Source: Bacteroidales bacterium
Lineage (GTDB): Bacteria > Bacteroidota > Bacteroidia > Bacteroidales > UBA1556
Direction of reading: 5' to 3'
Assembly: GCA_023145955.1 (NCBI GenBank)
Contig: JAGLDA010000104.1
Coordinates: forward strand, 1-9,147
DNA: 9,147 nucleotides
In this document: piece after piece, positions 1-7,369 of the stretch
Layout: every line of letters begins with the position of its first letter
How positions within the stretch are numbered: the stretch's first letter is position 1
Made by a program: the position numbers and the translations under genes
The notes under the pieces: generated by a model
What the model was told of the DNA's origin: nothing
Seen by the model: only the letters and a program-made list of their open reading frames with translations
The model's database searches: none

Positions 1-16
1 ACTAAAAGTGATAATA

Positions 17-1411
17 ATGAATTACGATATTATAATAATAGGAAGTGGCCCTGGAGGTTATGTAGCAGCAATTAGAGCATCGCAACTGGGCAAAAAAGTT
101 GCCGTAGTTGAGCGTGCTGAAGTTGGTGGAATATGTCTTAATTGGGGATGCATTCCAACTAAAGCGCTTTTGAAAAGTGCTCAGGTTTATAATTATATAA
201 ATCATTCAGAAAATTATGGAATAAAAGTAGAAGGGGAAATTGCTGCAGATTTTGAAGCAATTGTTGCTCGTAGCCGTGGTGTTGCAGCAAATATGAGTAA
301 GGGAGTGCAGTTTTTATTTAAAAAGCATGGTGTTGAATTGATACAGGCTTTTGGTAGTTTGCAAAAAGCTCATGAGGTAAAGCTTGATTTTGAAGATGGA
401 GAATCTAAAATTATAACTGCTGAGAATATAATTCTTGCAACAGGAGCTAGGGCTCGTCAGTTGCCTAATTTGCCAATTGATGGAGAGAAAATAATTGGAT
501 ATCGCAGAGCAATGACTCTTGATAAGCAGCCTGAGAGTATGGTTGTGGTAGGTTCGGGAGCTATAGGTAGTGAGTTTGCTCATTTTTATCATAGCATTGG
601 AACCAAGGTTACTTTGGTGGAGTATATGCCAAATATTATTCCTGTAGAGGATATTGATGCTTCTAAAAGTTTACTTCGTTCTTTTAAGAAAGCTAAAATG
701 AAAGTTATAACTTCTGCATCGGTTACTGAGGTTGATACTTCGGGTAATAAATGTATTGTAAGTATAGAAACAAAGAAAGGAATTCAAACTGTGGAGGCAG
801 ATATTGTGCTTTCGGCTGTTGGTGTTGAGACTAACCTTGAAGGTTTAGGTTTGGATAAATTAGGTGTTGCAAATGAGCGCGGTAAAATCATAGTTGATGA
901 TTATTATAAGACTAATATTGAGGGGCTTTATGCTATTGGTGATATAGTACATGGCCCAGCATTGGCCCATGTGGCATCTCGTGAAGGTATAATATGTGTT
1001 GAGAAACTTGCTGGTCATAATGTTGAGCCTATGGATTATGGAAATATTCCTGGCTGTACATACACCTCGCCAGAGGTTGCTAGTGTTGGTTTAACAGAAG
1101 CGCAAGCTATTGAGCAAGGTTATGAATTAAAAATTGGAAAATTTCCTTTCAAGGCAAGTGGTAAGGCAACTGCAGGAGGTAATACCGATGGTTTGGTGAA
1201 AGTTATATTTAATGCTGAGAATGATGAGTGGTTAGGTTGTAGCATGGTAGGAGATAATGTTACCGAAATGATTTCGGAGGTTGTTGTAGCACGTCGTATG
1301 AAAGTAAAAGCTCAAGATATAATAAATGCTGTACATCCGCACCCTACAATGAGTGAGGCTGTAATGGAAGCTGTGGCTCATGCTTATGGAGAGGCTATAC
1401 ATATTATATAA
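17..1411 (+). CDS. lpdA: dihydrolipoamide dehydrogenase (E3), class I flavoprotein disulfide reductase
   Basis: Reoxidises dihydrolipoamide on the E2 or H-protein partners of 2-oxoacid dehydrogenase and glycine cleavage complexes, passing electrons through FAD to NAD+ in the cytoplasm. Seen: FAD dinucleotide motif GSGPGG at residues 9-14; redox-active disulfide C40/C45 in GGICLNWGCIPTK; NAD-binding motif GSGAIG at 179-184; second FAD motif AIGD ending at D309; C-terminal HPHPTMSE with the catalytic His-Glu pair H442/E447 (the E. coli H444/E449 pair by spacing). The 464-residue length is normal for the family. I start at the ATG at 17, which puts the Rossmann strand two residues after Met; a GTG at 8 in the same frame would add three residues (M-I-I) and has no better support. 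The Trp in the disulfide loop (more often Val or Arg) is a known natural variant. No E1/E2 partner lies in the window, so which complex it serves is unknown. Confidence 0.96.
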   Translation: MNYDIIIIGSGPGGYVAAIRASQLGKKVAVVERAEVGGICLNWGCIPTKALLKSAQVYNYINHSENYGIKVEGEIAADFEAIVARSRGVAANMSKGVQFLFKKHGVELIQAFGSLQKAHEVKLDFEDGESKIITAENIILATGARARQLPNLPIDGEKIIGYRRAMTLDKQPESMVVVGSGAIGSEFAHFYHSIGTKVTLVEYMPNIIPVEDIDASKSLLRSFKKAKMKVITSASVTEVDTSGNKCIVSIETKKGIQTVEADIVLSAVGVETNLEGLGLDKLGVANERGKIIVDDYYKTNIEGLYAIGDIVHGPALAHVASREGIICVEKLAGHNVEPMDYGNIPGCTYTSPEVASVGLTEAQAIEQGYELKIGKFPFKASGKATAGGNTDGLVKVIFNAENDEWLGCSMVGDNVTEMISEVVVARRMKVKAQDIINAVHPHPTMSEAVMEAVAHAYGEAIHII

Positions 1412-1432
1412 TCATATAAAATATAGATTTCT

Positions 1433-2599
1433 ATGTCTAAGATATTAATGTTTTCAAATAGGCTAATAATTGGTGGACCAAGTGTCCACCTTTTGAGTTT
1501 AGTAGAGCATTTTTATAATAAACATGAAATTCTTCTGCTTTATGGTGCTCCTTTAAATGATGAAGCCTCTATGGAAGAGGAATTTAGTAAGTTTAATATT
1601 CAGATGCACCGCATTGATAGTATGAAGCGGAGTTTAAATCCTATTCCAGATGTGTTTAACCTTTTGGAGGTAAAAAGACTCATTAAAGACTTTGCTCCGG
1701 ATATTATTCATACTCATACATATAAGCCTGGCGTTATTGGACGTATTTTGGCAAAGAAATATGGTGCCAAGAGAATAATACATACTTATCATGGATTGAT
1801 TTTTGATTCATATTTTTCAAAAATTTTATCAAAAGCACTAGCTAAAATTGATAGTTACCTTGCTAAATCTACAGATGTAATTATTGCCTTATCGGCAATG
1901 CAAAAAAAGCAGATTATTAGTAATATTGGCAGCTTAGATGAAGAAAAAATACAAATAATACCACTTTCTGTTTCTAAAGAGAAGTATAAATATTCGCATG
2001 ACGTTGAATTATCTTTTAGAAAGAGCATTGGAATTTGTGAAGAAAGATTATTGTTGGCAACGGTAGGAAGGCTTGCTGATGTAAAAAATATATCACAAAC
2101 AATAGAAGTATTTGCTAATCTAAAAAGAGAAAGTAAAGCCAATAATTCGGTATTGTTAATAGTAGGAAATGGTGATGAGAGAGATAATTTAATTAATCAG
2201 GCAGAAAGCTTATCTTTGAAATTAGATTTTGAAAAAGGAAATGATAAGTCTGATATTATTTTTATTTCTTGGCAAAGAAATTTAGTACCTCTTTATTCGG
2301 CAATAGACGTGCTGGTACTGAGTTCTAAAAATGAAGGAACGCCATTGAATATTATTGAAGCCCAAATGATGGGAGTAACTATATTGGCACCTAATGTTGG
2401 TGGAATTCCTGATATTGTAATTGAAGGAGAAACGGCATTACTTTTTGATGATAAGCAAGCGATGGAAGAGAGCCTTATCAAATTAGTGAATGATAAAAAA
2501 CTTCTTTTGGAATTAGGGCAAAATGCATCTAACTTTGCCAGTAAGAGATTTAGTAATTCAAAAATGATGGATTCTTATAATAAATTATACAATATATAA
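1433..2599 (+). CDS. family 4 (GT4, GT-B fold) glycosyltransferase
   Basis: Retaining glycosyltransferase that moves a sugar from a nucleotide-sugar to an acceptor, most likely a lipid-linked intermediate of surface polysaccharide or O-antigen at the cytoplasmic membrane face. Seen: N-terminal glycine-rich loop IIGGPSVHLLSL near residues 12-23; H93-T-H-T-Y followed by HTYHG at 117-121, typical of the acceptor-side Rossmann domain; VGRLADVKN at 211-219 with R213 and K218 placed to bind the donor diphosphate; the EX7E motif E301/E309 in NEGTPLNIIEAQ; then GGIPDIV and a loop region common in GT4. Length 388 residues is usual. No signal peptide or membrane segment is obvious. It begins 21 bases after lpdA and its stop is separated by a single base from the rfbC start, which links it to deoxysugar metabolism. 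Donor and acceptor cannot be told from sequence alone; rhamnosyl transfer is only a guess from context. Confidence 0.92.
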   Translation: MSKILMFSNRLIIGGPSVHLLSLVEHFYNKHEILLLYGAPLNDEASMEEEFSKFNIQMHRIDSMKRSLNPIPDVFNLLEVKRLIKDFAPDIIHTHTYKPGVIGRILAKKYGAKRIIHTYHGLIFDSYFSKILSKALAKIDSYLAKSTDVIIALSAMQKKQIISNIGSLDEEKIQIIPLSVSKEKYKYSHDVELSFRKSIGICEERLLLATVGRLADVKNISQTIEVFANLKRESKANNSVLLIVGNGDERDNLINQAESLSLKLDFEKGNDKSDIIFISWQRNLVPLYSAIDVLVLSSKNEGTPLNIIEAQMMGVTILAPNVGGIPDIVIEGETALLFDDKQAMEESLIKLVNDKKLLLELGQNASNFASKRFSNSKMMDSYNKLYNI

Positions 2600-2600
2600 A

Positions 2601-3143
2601 ATGCAGATAATAAAAACTAAGATTGAGGGTTTATTAATAATAAAACCAAATGTGTTTAAGGATGAGCGAGGTTATTTTTACGAATCGTATAATAAGTTTA
2701 ATTTTAAGAAATTAGGATTAGAAAATGAGTTTGTACAGGATAATGAATCACAATCTCAGAAGAATGTATTAAGAGGTTTGCATTTTCAAAAGCCACCTTT
2801 CGCACAAGGAAAACTTGTACGTGTAATAAAGGGTGCAGTTATTGATGTAGCAGTGGATTTGCGACCTAATTCTAAAACATACGGACAATGGGAAGCAGTA
2901 GAGTTAACGGAAAGTAATAAGCTGCTTTATTGGATTCCTGCTGGATTTGCTCACGGTTTTGTTACCTTAGAAGAAGATACTATTTTTTCTTATAAATGCA
3001 CTAATGAGTATAATAAGGAAAGTGAGGGTAGCTTGAGATGGAATGATCCAACTTTGAATATTGATTGGGGAGTTATGGATCCAATACTTTCTGTAAAGGA
3101 TATTGATGCTCCTTTATTTGAAGGATTTAATAGCCCATTTTGA
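2601..3143 (+). CDS. rfbC: dTDP-4-dehydrorhamnose 3,5-epimerase
   Basis: Cytoplasmic cupin-fold enzyme (RmlC/RfbC) that epimerises C3 and C5 of dTDP-4-keto-6-deoxyglucose, the third step of dTDP-L-rhamnose synthesis. Seen: DERGYF near residues 21-26; FVQDNES; RGLHFQ with the presumed catalytic base H61; VDLRPNS around D86; PAGFAHGF; YKCT with Y131, which by its 70-residue spacing from H61 matches the general acid Tyr of Salmonella RmlC (H63/Y133); LRWNDP; and SVKD with D167, the probable dyad Asp. The length of 180 residues is normal and the gene looks intact. It starts one base after the glycosyltransferase stop, so translation is probably coupled. rfbA, rfbB and rfbD are absent from the window; they must lie elsewhere, or the product feeds another 6-deoxysugar. 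Some homologues are 3- or 5-only epimerases, so exact specificity is inferred. Confidence 0.95.
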   Translation: MQIIKTKIEGLLIIKPNVFKDERGYFYESYNKFNFKKLGLENEFVQDNESQSQKNVLRGLHFQKPPFAQGKLVRVIKGAVIDVAVDLRPNSKTYGQWEAVELTESNKLLYWIPAGFAHGFVTLEEDTIFSYKCTNEYNKESEGSLRWNDPTLNIDWGVMDPILSVKDIDAPLFEGFNSPF

Positions 3144-3205
3144 GTTAAGATTATTAACCCATTGAAGGATTAAAAAAAACAAGATTTTATTATAATAATT
3201 TATAT
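3144..3205 (+). other. largest intergenic gap, possible promoter region
   Basis: Sixty-two AT-rich bases between rfbC and the PorE-like gene, the only gap here large enough for a promoter of the envelope gene group. It holds a short imperfectly useful inverted repeat (gttaa at 3144-3148, ttaac at 3154-3158), an eight-A run at 3172-3179 and a TATAAT-like string at 3191-3196 only ten bases before the start codon. No clear Bacteroidota TTTG / TAnnTTTG promoter pair is visible. A transcription break between the polysaccharide genes and the envelope genes is inferred from the spacing and change of theme, not shown. Confidence 0.3.
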
Positions 3206-5257
3206 ATGCGATTAACAATACTATTATTTTTTATATTTAGCTTCAGCTTAGTTAATTATGCTCAAAGTGAAAATTCTGATTGTGATTTTGAAGTAAGTAA
3301 GAAAGCTACTAAGCTGTATAAAAAAGCTGTTAATGCGCTTAAATCAGGAAATAAATCCGCTGGAGCAAAATATTTCTCTGAATCAATTGAAGAATCTCCT
3401 GATTATTTGCAAGCATTATGGGCACAGGCTCGACTGAATAAAGATCCTCATAATAGATATCGAAAAGAAGATCTGGCTGTGGCGGCTTATATGCGAATTA
3501 TAGAAATATGCCCTTCGTTTAAGAGTTATTATTCATATTATTATCTAGGGGTGATATTTTATGAAAGCAAACAATATGGTAAGTCATATAAATATTTGGA
3601 AGAGTTTTTGAATGCCGATGGAGATAAGATTAGGGAGAAGCATTATGAAGATGCTCTAGACCTTTCTGATTATGCTAAGTTTTATAGTGAGATTTATACA
3701 AATGAGGTAGAGTTTAATCCCAGAAAGCTTAATGCTGTGTCTTCAGATAAGGATGAATACTTGCCTTCGTTAAGCCCTGATAATGAGCGTGTTTATTTTA
3801 CAAGAAGGAGTAAGAGTTCTTCTGCTCCACAATTAAGGTCATATTCTGGAAGTGCTTATATCGAAGAGTTTTGTGTAGCCGATAGAGAGTCGGGATTGAA
3901 ATTTGATAAAGGCAAAAAAATGGCTGCACCCTTTAATATGCAAAGTAATGAAGGAGGAGCTGCTTTATCAATTGATAATACGGAGTTATTTTATACAAGG
4001 TGTAAAGTAAAGAAAGATAAAACGCTTAATTGTGATATTTGCTACTCGCGTTTTGAATATGGAGAGTGGAGCGATATAGAAACCTTAGGAAGCAATATCA
4101 ATACTAATGATTATTGGGAATCGATGCCAACTATTAGTTCTGATGGCAAGCTTATGTATTTTGTAAGCGACAGGCCTGGAGGTTTTGGTGGTTATGATAT
4201 TTATAGAAGTACTAGAGATAGTACTGGAAAGTGGTCGGAGGCGGTAAACATGGGGCCTTCGATAAACACTGCGGGAAATGAAAAGTCTCCATTTATTCAT
4301 ATTGATAGACAAACATTATATTTTTCGTCTGCTGATAGGAAAGATGACGCTACTGGTGAGTGGTTTGCAGGACATATGGGGCTTGGGGGCTACGATATTT
4401 TTTATACTAGGCTCAATAATGCAAAAGCGTGGATAACACCAAAGAATATTGGATTTCCGATTAACTCGAGAAATAATGACCTTGGTTTTTTTGTAAGTAT
4501 TGATGGTAAAAATGGTTTTTTTGCTTCTAATAAAATTGGAGTAAAGGAAGTGAATGTATATGAGCAAGCTCAAAAAAAGAGCGACCCATGGAATATATAT
4601 ACTTTTAAGCTTTATGAAGGAGCGCGGCCTCAGAAAGTGCTTTTTGTAAAAGGAAACCTTAAGGATGAAGAGACTAATGAGGTAATGAGTGATGCTACCA
4701 TAGAAATTAAAAATATGGAGACTAAAGAAGTTGAGAAAATAAAGGTAAATAGCGAAACTGGAGGTTATGCTTTTGCTATGGTTTTGAAATCTGACTATAC
4801 TATGGTGGTTAAGAAGAAGAATTATACTTATGTGTCGAAATATATCTCTAAAACAGAAGCTAAGTTTGACGTGCCAGTGAAGGTTGAAGTGAAAATGCAG
4901 AAAGTGAAAGTTGGGAAGTCATATAATCTTGATGATGTATATTTTTCTATTAATTCTGCAGAATTAAATAATAGATCAAAGAATGTTATTGATGGATTCT
5001 ACGATTTTCTTATTGATAATCCTAGTATTATTGTTGAAATACAAGGGCATACTGATAATGTTGGAAATGATAAGTTTAACTTAATTCTTTCCAAAGATCG
5101 AGCAAAGTCTGTTTATAATTATCTTAGCGAAAAAGGAGTTCCTTTGAACCAGATTACCAGTAAGGGTTATGGTGAATTAAAGCCTGTTGCTCCAAATAGT
5201 ACCGATGAAGGAAGAGCAAAAAATCGTAGAACAGTATTTGTTATCACCGATAAATAG
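3206..5257 (+). CDS. exported TPR / PD40 propeller / CRD-like / OmpA_C protein, PorE-like
   Basis: Multidomain envelope protein expected to sit in the periplasm against the outer membrane and bind peptidoglycan. Seen in order: signal peptide 1-19 with probable cleavage A19|Q20; helical TPR-like repeats about 30-150; a PD40 (WD40-like) beta-propeller about 170-470 with at least five blade signatures (SLSPDNERVYFTRR, LSIDNTELFYTR, ISSDGKLMYFVSDR, HIDRQTLYFSS, SIDGKNGFFASN) and twin GGYDI motifs at 328-332 and 394-398; a carboxypeptidase-regulatory-like beta-sandwich about 478-560; and an OmpA_C domain 573-683 holding D617 and R632, the pair that binds diaminopimelate in OmpA. This domain order matches PorE of the Porphyromonas gingivalis type IX secretion system, but Bacteroidota carry several paralogues and no lipobox is seen here, so orthology is unproven. 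Six cysteines (26, 102, 223, 266, 276, 279) include a CxxC. First of three consecutive exported-protein genes. Confidence 0.9.
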   Translation: MRLTILLFFIFSFSLVNYAQSENSDCDFEVSKKATKLYKKAVNALKSGNKSAGAKYFSESIEESPDYLQALWAQARLNKDPHNRYRKEDLAVAAYMRIIEICPSFKSYYSYYYLGVIFYESKQYGKSYKYLEEFLNADGDKIREKHYEDALDLSDYAKFYSEIYTNEVEFNPRKLNAVSSDKDEYLPSLSPDNERVYFTRRSKSSSAPQLRSYSGSAYIEEFCVADRESGLKFDKGKKMAAPFNMQSNEGGAALSIDNTELFYTRCKVKKDKTLNCDICYSRFEYGEWSDIETLGSNINTNDYWESMPTISSDGKLMYFVSDRPGGFGGYDIYRSTRDSTGKWSEAVNMGPSINTAGNEKSPFIHIDRQTLYFSSADRKDDATGEWFAGHMGLGGYDIFYTRLNNAKAWITPKNIGFPINSRNNDLGFFVSIDGKNGFFASNKIGVKEVNVYEQAQKKSDPWNIYTFKLYEGARPQKVLFVKGNLKDEETNEVMSDATIEIKNMETKEVEKIKVNSETGGYAFAMVLKSDYTMVVKKKNYTYVSKYISKTEAKFDVPVKVEVKMQKVKVGKSYNLDDVYFSINSAELNNRSKNVIDGFYDFLIDNPSIIVEIQGHTDNVGNDKFNLILSKDRAKSVYNYLSEKGVPLNQITSKGYGELKPVAPNSTDEGRAKNRRTVFVITDK

Positions 5258-5283
5258 TCTGAATTTTATAATTAGATTACTAT

Positions 5284-5291
5284 AAAAAAAA
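5284..5291 (+). promoter_or_regulatory. A-rich translation start region of the thioredoxin-like gene
   Basis: A run of eight A residues ends four bases before the ATG, and no Shine-Dalgarno sequence is present. Bacteroidota generally lack strong Shine-Dalgarno pairing and favour A-rich upstream sequence, so this supports the start chosen at 5296. Confidence 0.35.
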
Positions 5292-5295
5292 TTAT

Positions 5296-6696
5296 ATGTT
5301 TAAAAAAATAGTTTTATTGTTTATTTTGGGGTTGGTAATTAGTTTATCTACTAAGGCTCAGTCCAATACGTTGTTTTATAATCTGAATGGTTTTAAAGGA
5401 GATAAGGCAATTCTTTATAGTGTTTATGGTGATCAGGCAATGCCTATTGATACCGCATATAGACAAAGTACAGGAGCTTATGTATTTTTCAATATTGATA
5501 TTTTACCAATAGGTGTTTATAATATCTATTTTAATGACTCACTATATTCGGAAGTAATAATAAATGGTGAAGATATTGTTATTAGAGCTGATGCGCAAAA
5601 TCTGCTCGGGTCCATAAAAATTTTAAAATCTACTGAGAATCAGATTCTTTTTAATTATTGGAAATATGCAATGATGGTTAAAGATAGTACGGTGTTTTTA
5701 GAATATAAGATTCGTAAAATAGAGATGAAAACCTATGATTCTAATCATCCTGATATTAAGAAAATTGAAAGAAGAATAGAAATATTAAATGGTAATATTG
5801 ATAAATATATTGATTATCAAGCTAAGCAATATCCTGAAAAATTTGCCCCAATACTTCTTAAGTCATACTTAATACCTAAAATGGAAGAGTATAATTCGCT
5901 TCATCCAAAACATAAATTCGAATATGAAGAGCAGTTTCTTAAGGAGCATTTTTTCGATAATATCGATTTTAGTGATGAAAGATTCTTAAATACGAAAGTA
6001 ATATATACCACTATAAACGATTATATACAAGCTTATGGTCAACCGGCTTCTACGGTAAACTATATTGATGTAGTAGATAAAGTGATGGCAGAGGCTGTTG
6101 TTAGTGATAAGGTATATGAGTATTGTTTAGATCTATTTATAAGAACCTTTGAGCCTAGTGTGTATGAGAATGTAATTATACATATTATAGACGATTATTA
6201 TTTGCCACATTACTCATTATCAGGTGTTAGTACGGTATATTACTCCAATCTTTCGGCGAGAATTAAGTCTCTAAAACCTGGGAAGAAAGCCCCTGATTTT
6301 ATTTTGGAAGATCCTGCTGGTATTTCACATAGTTTATACAAAACAAAAGGTAAAGCAAAAATGATTGTTTTTTATAGCAGTGATTGCGCACATTGTGCTG
6401 AGGCTTTACCTGGCTTAATAGAAATTGCTGAAATGTATAAAACCCAAGGGTTGGTATCCTTTGGAGTGGCTATTGATGATGATGAAAAGGCGTGGAAAGA
6501 TGAAATTGCTAAATTCTCAATGAGCTGGATTTCAGTATCTGATTTAGAGGGTTTGAGTAGCCCACTTATGGATTCGTATAATATTAGAAGTACTCCTTTC
6601 ATTATTATTCTTAACGAAGATAATATAATTATGAAAAAACCCATAGAGGTTAATGAAATACATAGTACTTTAGTACAATTACTAAATGATATATAA
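5296..6696 (+). CDS. exported TlpA/ResA-like thioredoxin-fold protein with long N-terminal extension
   Basis: Probable periplasmic thiol-disulfide oxidoreductase. Seen: signal peptide MFKKIVLLFILG... with likely cleavage A21|Q22; a beta-rich segment about 27-120 that resembles the DUF4369 domain commonly fused to TlpA-like proteins in Bacteroidota (the GD.AILYSV...IDTA pattern); a charged, mostly helical middle section about 120-320 of no recognised family; and an AhpC/TSA-Redoxin type thioredoxin domain 326-466 opening with PGKKAPDF, with active site C364-A-H-C367 and the cis-proline P434 in STPF. The residue before the first Cys is Asp, where TlpA and ResA usually have Trp, so the redox potential may differ from classical members. 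It follows the PorE-like gene by 38 bases and precedes the beta-barrel gene by 10. A reducing, oxidising or isomerase role cannot be decided. Assignment to the fold is strong; substrate is inferred only from the neighbours. Confidence 0.88.
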   Translation: MFKKIVLLFILGLVISLSTKAQSNTLFYNLNGFKGDKAILYSVYGDQAMPIDTAYRQSTGAYVFFNIDILPIGVYNIYFNDSLYSEVIINGEDIVIRADAQNLLGSIKILKSTENQILFNYWKYAMMVKDSTVFLEYKIRKIEMKTYDSNHPDIKKIERRIEILNGNIDKYIDYQAKQYPEKFAPILLKSYLIPKMEEYNSLHPKHKFEYEEQFLKEHFFDNIDFSDERFLNTKVIYTTINDYIQAYGQPASTVNYIDVVDKVMAEAVVSDKVYEYCLDLFIRTFEPSVYENVIIHIIDDYYLPHYSLSGVSTVYYSNLSARIKSLKPGKKAPDFILEDPAGISHSLYKTKGKAKMIVFYSSDCAHCAEALPGLIEIAEMYKTQGLVSFGVAIDDDEKAWKDEIAKFSMSWISVSDLEGLSSPLMDSYNIRSTPFIIILNEDNIIMKKPIEVNEIHSTLVQLLNDI

Positions 6697-6706
6697 GAGA
6701 GATAAT

Positions 6707-7354
6707 ATGATTAAATATAGAGTTTTATTATTGTTAGCTATACTTTTAACTTCGATAGTTAGCCATGCGCAATTACGACATGGTAGTTGTAGATCAGCAT
6801 CGCAAAGCAGGTTTTATATTACTCCTTATATTGGTGCTGGTGGTGGTACATATTCATACGATTTGAATAATACTGTTGTTGGGGTAACTCCCGATTCAAT
6901 AAATTATCCTACATCAAAAGGGACTGCTTTTACTCCTGTTTTAGGGCTAAACTTAATGTATAAAGTTGGCAGAGCAAATATTGGTGGAGGATTTGAGTGG
7001 CAAGGACTTTACGGCACAACATCAACAGATATTTCAGATTATAAGCATAGTGCATATTTTTATAAGTTTTTTGGTAGACTGGAATATGCTATCTATACTG
7101 ATCCATTTAGCGATTTTGGTATACAATTGCAAGCAGGTCTTTCTTTTCCAAATGGAACTACTGGGCAAACTGGAGATATGGGAGGCTTTATTGCAGCGGG
7201 ACTTTTTTATAGTTTAATTATCAATTCTAAGTCTGCAATAGTGTTTTCTGCCGATTATGAGTATGCTGCTTTTGCAACAAAAATAGGAAATAGTGTATCT
7301 AACCATAAATTTACACCAATAAAACTAGCAATAGGTTATCGCTTTTGGTTCTAG
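6707..7354 (+). CDS. putative outer-membrane beta-barrel protein
   Basis: Small exported protein of 215 residues that I cannot assign to a named family. Seen: signal peptide MIKYRVLLLLAILLTSIVSHA with cleavage A21|Q22; mature part rich in Gly, Tyr, Ser and aromatic residues with alternating hydrophobic/polar strands (YITPYIGAGGGTYSY, PVLGLNLMYKVG, ANIGGGFEWQGLYG, FGRLEYAIY, GIQLQAGLSF, AIVFSADYEYAAF, IKLAIGYRFWF); and a C-terminal Phe after aromatic residues, the usual BAM recognition signal. This fits an 8- to 10-strand barrel of the kind grouped as outer-membrane beta-barrel domains in Bacteroidota. I chose the ATG at 6707, which leaves a standard basic n-region (MIKYR); an in-frame ATG at 6686 overlaps the preceding gene by 11 bases and would add MIYKRDN in front of the signal peptide. 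A single cysteine (GSCRS) lies just after the signal peptide. Function unknown. Confidence 0.8.
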   Translation: MIKYRVLLLLAILLTSIVSHAQLRHGSCRSASQSRFYITPYIGAGGGTYSYDLNNTVVGVTPDSINYPTSKGTAFTPVLGLNLMYKVGRANIGGGFEWQGLYGTTSTDISDYKHSAYFYKFFGRLEYAIYTDPFSDFGIQLQAGLSFPNGTTGQTGDMGGFIAAGLFYSLIINSKSAIVFSADYEYAAFATKIGNSVSNHKFTPIKLAIGYRFWF

Positions 7355-7355
7355 T

Positions 7356-7363
7356 AAAAAAAA
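7356..7363 (+). promoter_or_regulatory. A-rich translation start region of the CLC gene
   Basis: A second run of eight A residues starts two bases after the beta-barrel stop codon and ends six bases before the CLC ATG. It plays the same likely role as the run before the thioredoxin-like gene and supports the start at 7370. Confidence 0.35.
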
Positions 7364-7369
7364 TAATAG

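Noticed and set aside
8..16. GTG start extending lpdA by three residues
   Set aside because: The ATG at 17 gives the family-typical N-terminus with the Rossmann strand directly after Met; too little upstream sequence is present to favour GTG.
314..592. 92-residue open frame on the - strand inside lpdA, and similar - strand frames at 1855-2142, 4316-4573, 6372-6644 and 7351-7617
   Set aside because: All are antisense to strong genes, show no recognisable domain, and have the composition expected of shadow frames.
3144..3158. Inverted repeat gttaa / ttaac after rfbC
   Set aside because: Five-base stem with one G-C pair and no T run; too weak for a terminator or a credible operator.
3191..3196. 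TATAAT box upstream of the PorE-like gene
   Set aside because: It lies only ten bases before the start codon, and Bacteroidota promoters use a different -7/-33 consensus; it is a chance match in AT-rich DNA.
4178..4410. Possible DNA repeat from the twin GGYDI segments
   Set aside because: The similarity is at protein level between propeller blades; the nucleotide sequences differ, so this is not a recent DNA duplication.
5264..5287. Inverted repeat ttttata / tataaaa with a ten-base loop between the PorE-like and thioredoxin-like genes
   Set aside because: The stem is seven A-T pairs only and is not followed by a T run, so it would not work as an intrinsic terminator; chance is likely in such AT-rich sequence.
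6686..6706. Upstream ATG for the beta-barrel gene
   Set aside because: It would put seven extra residues before a complete signal peptide and overlap the previous gene; the ATG at 6707 fits better.
6966..7217. 83-residue open frame on the + strand inside the beta-barrel gene
   Set aside because: It lies wholly inside a well-supported gene in another frame and shows no domain or independent start signal.
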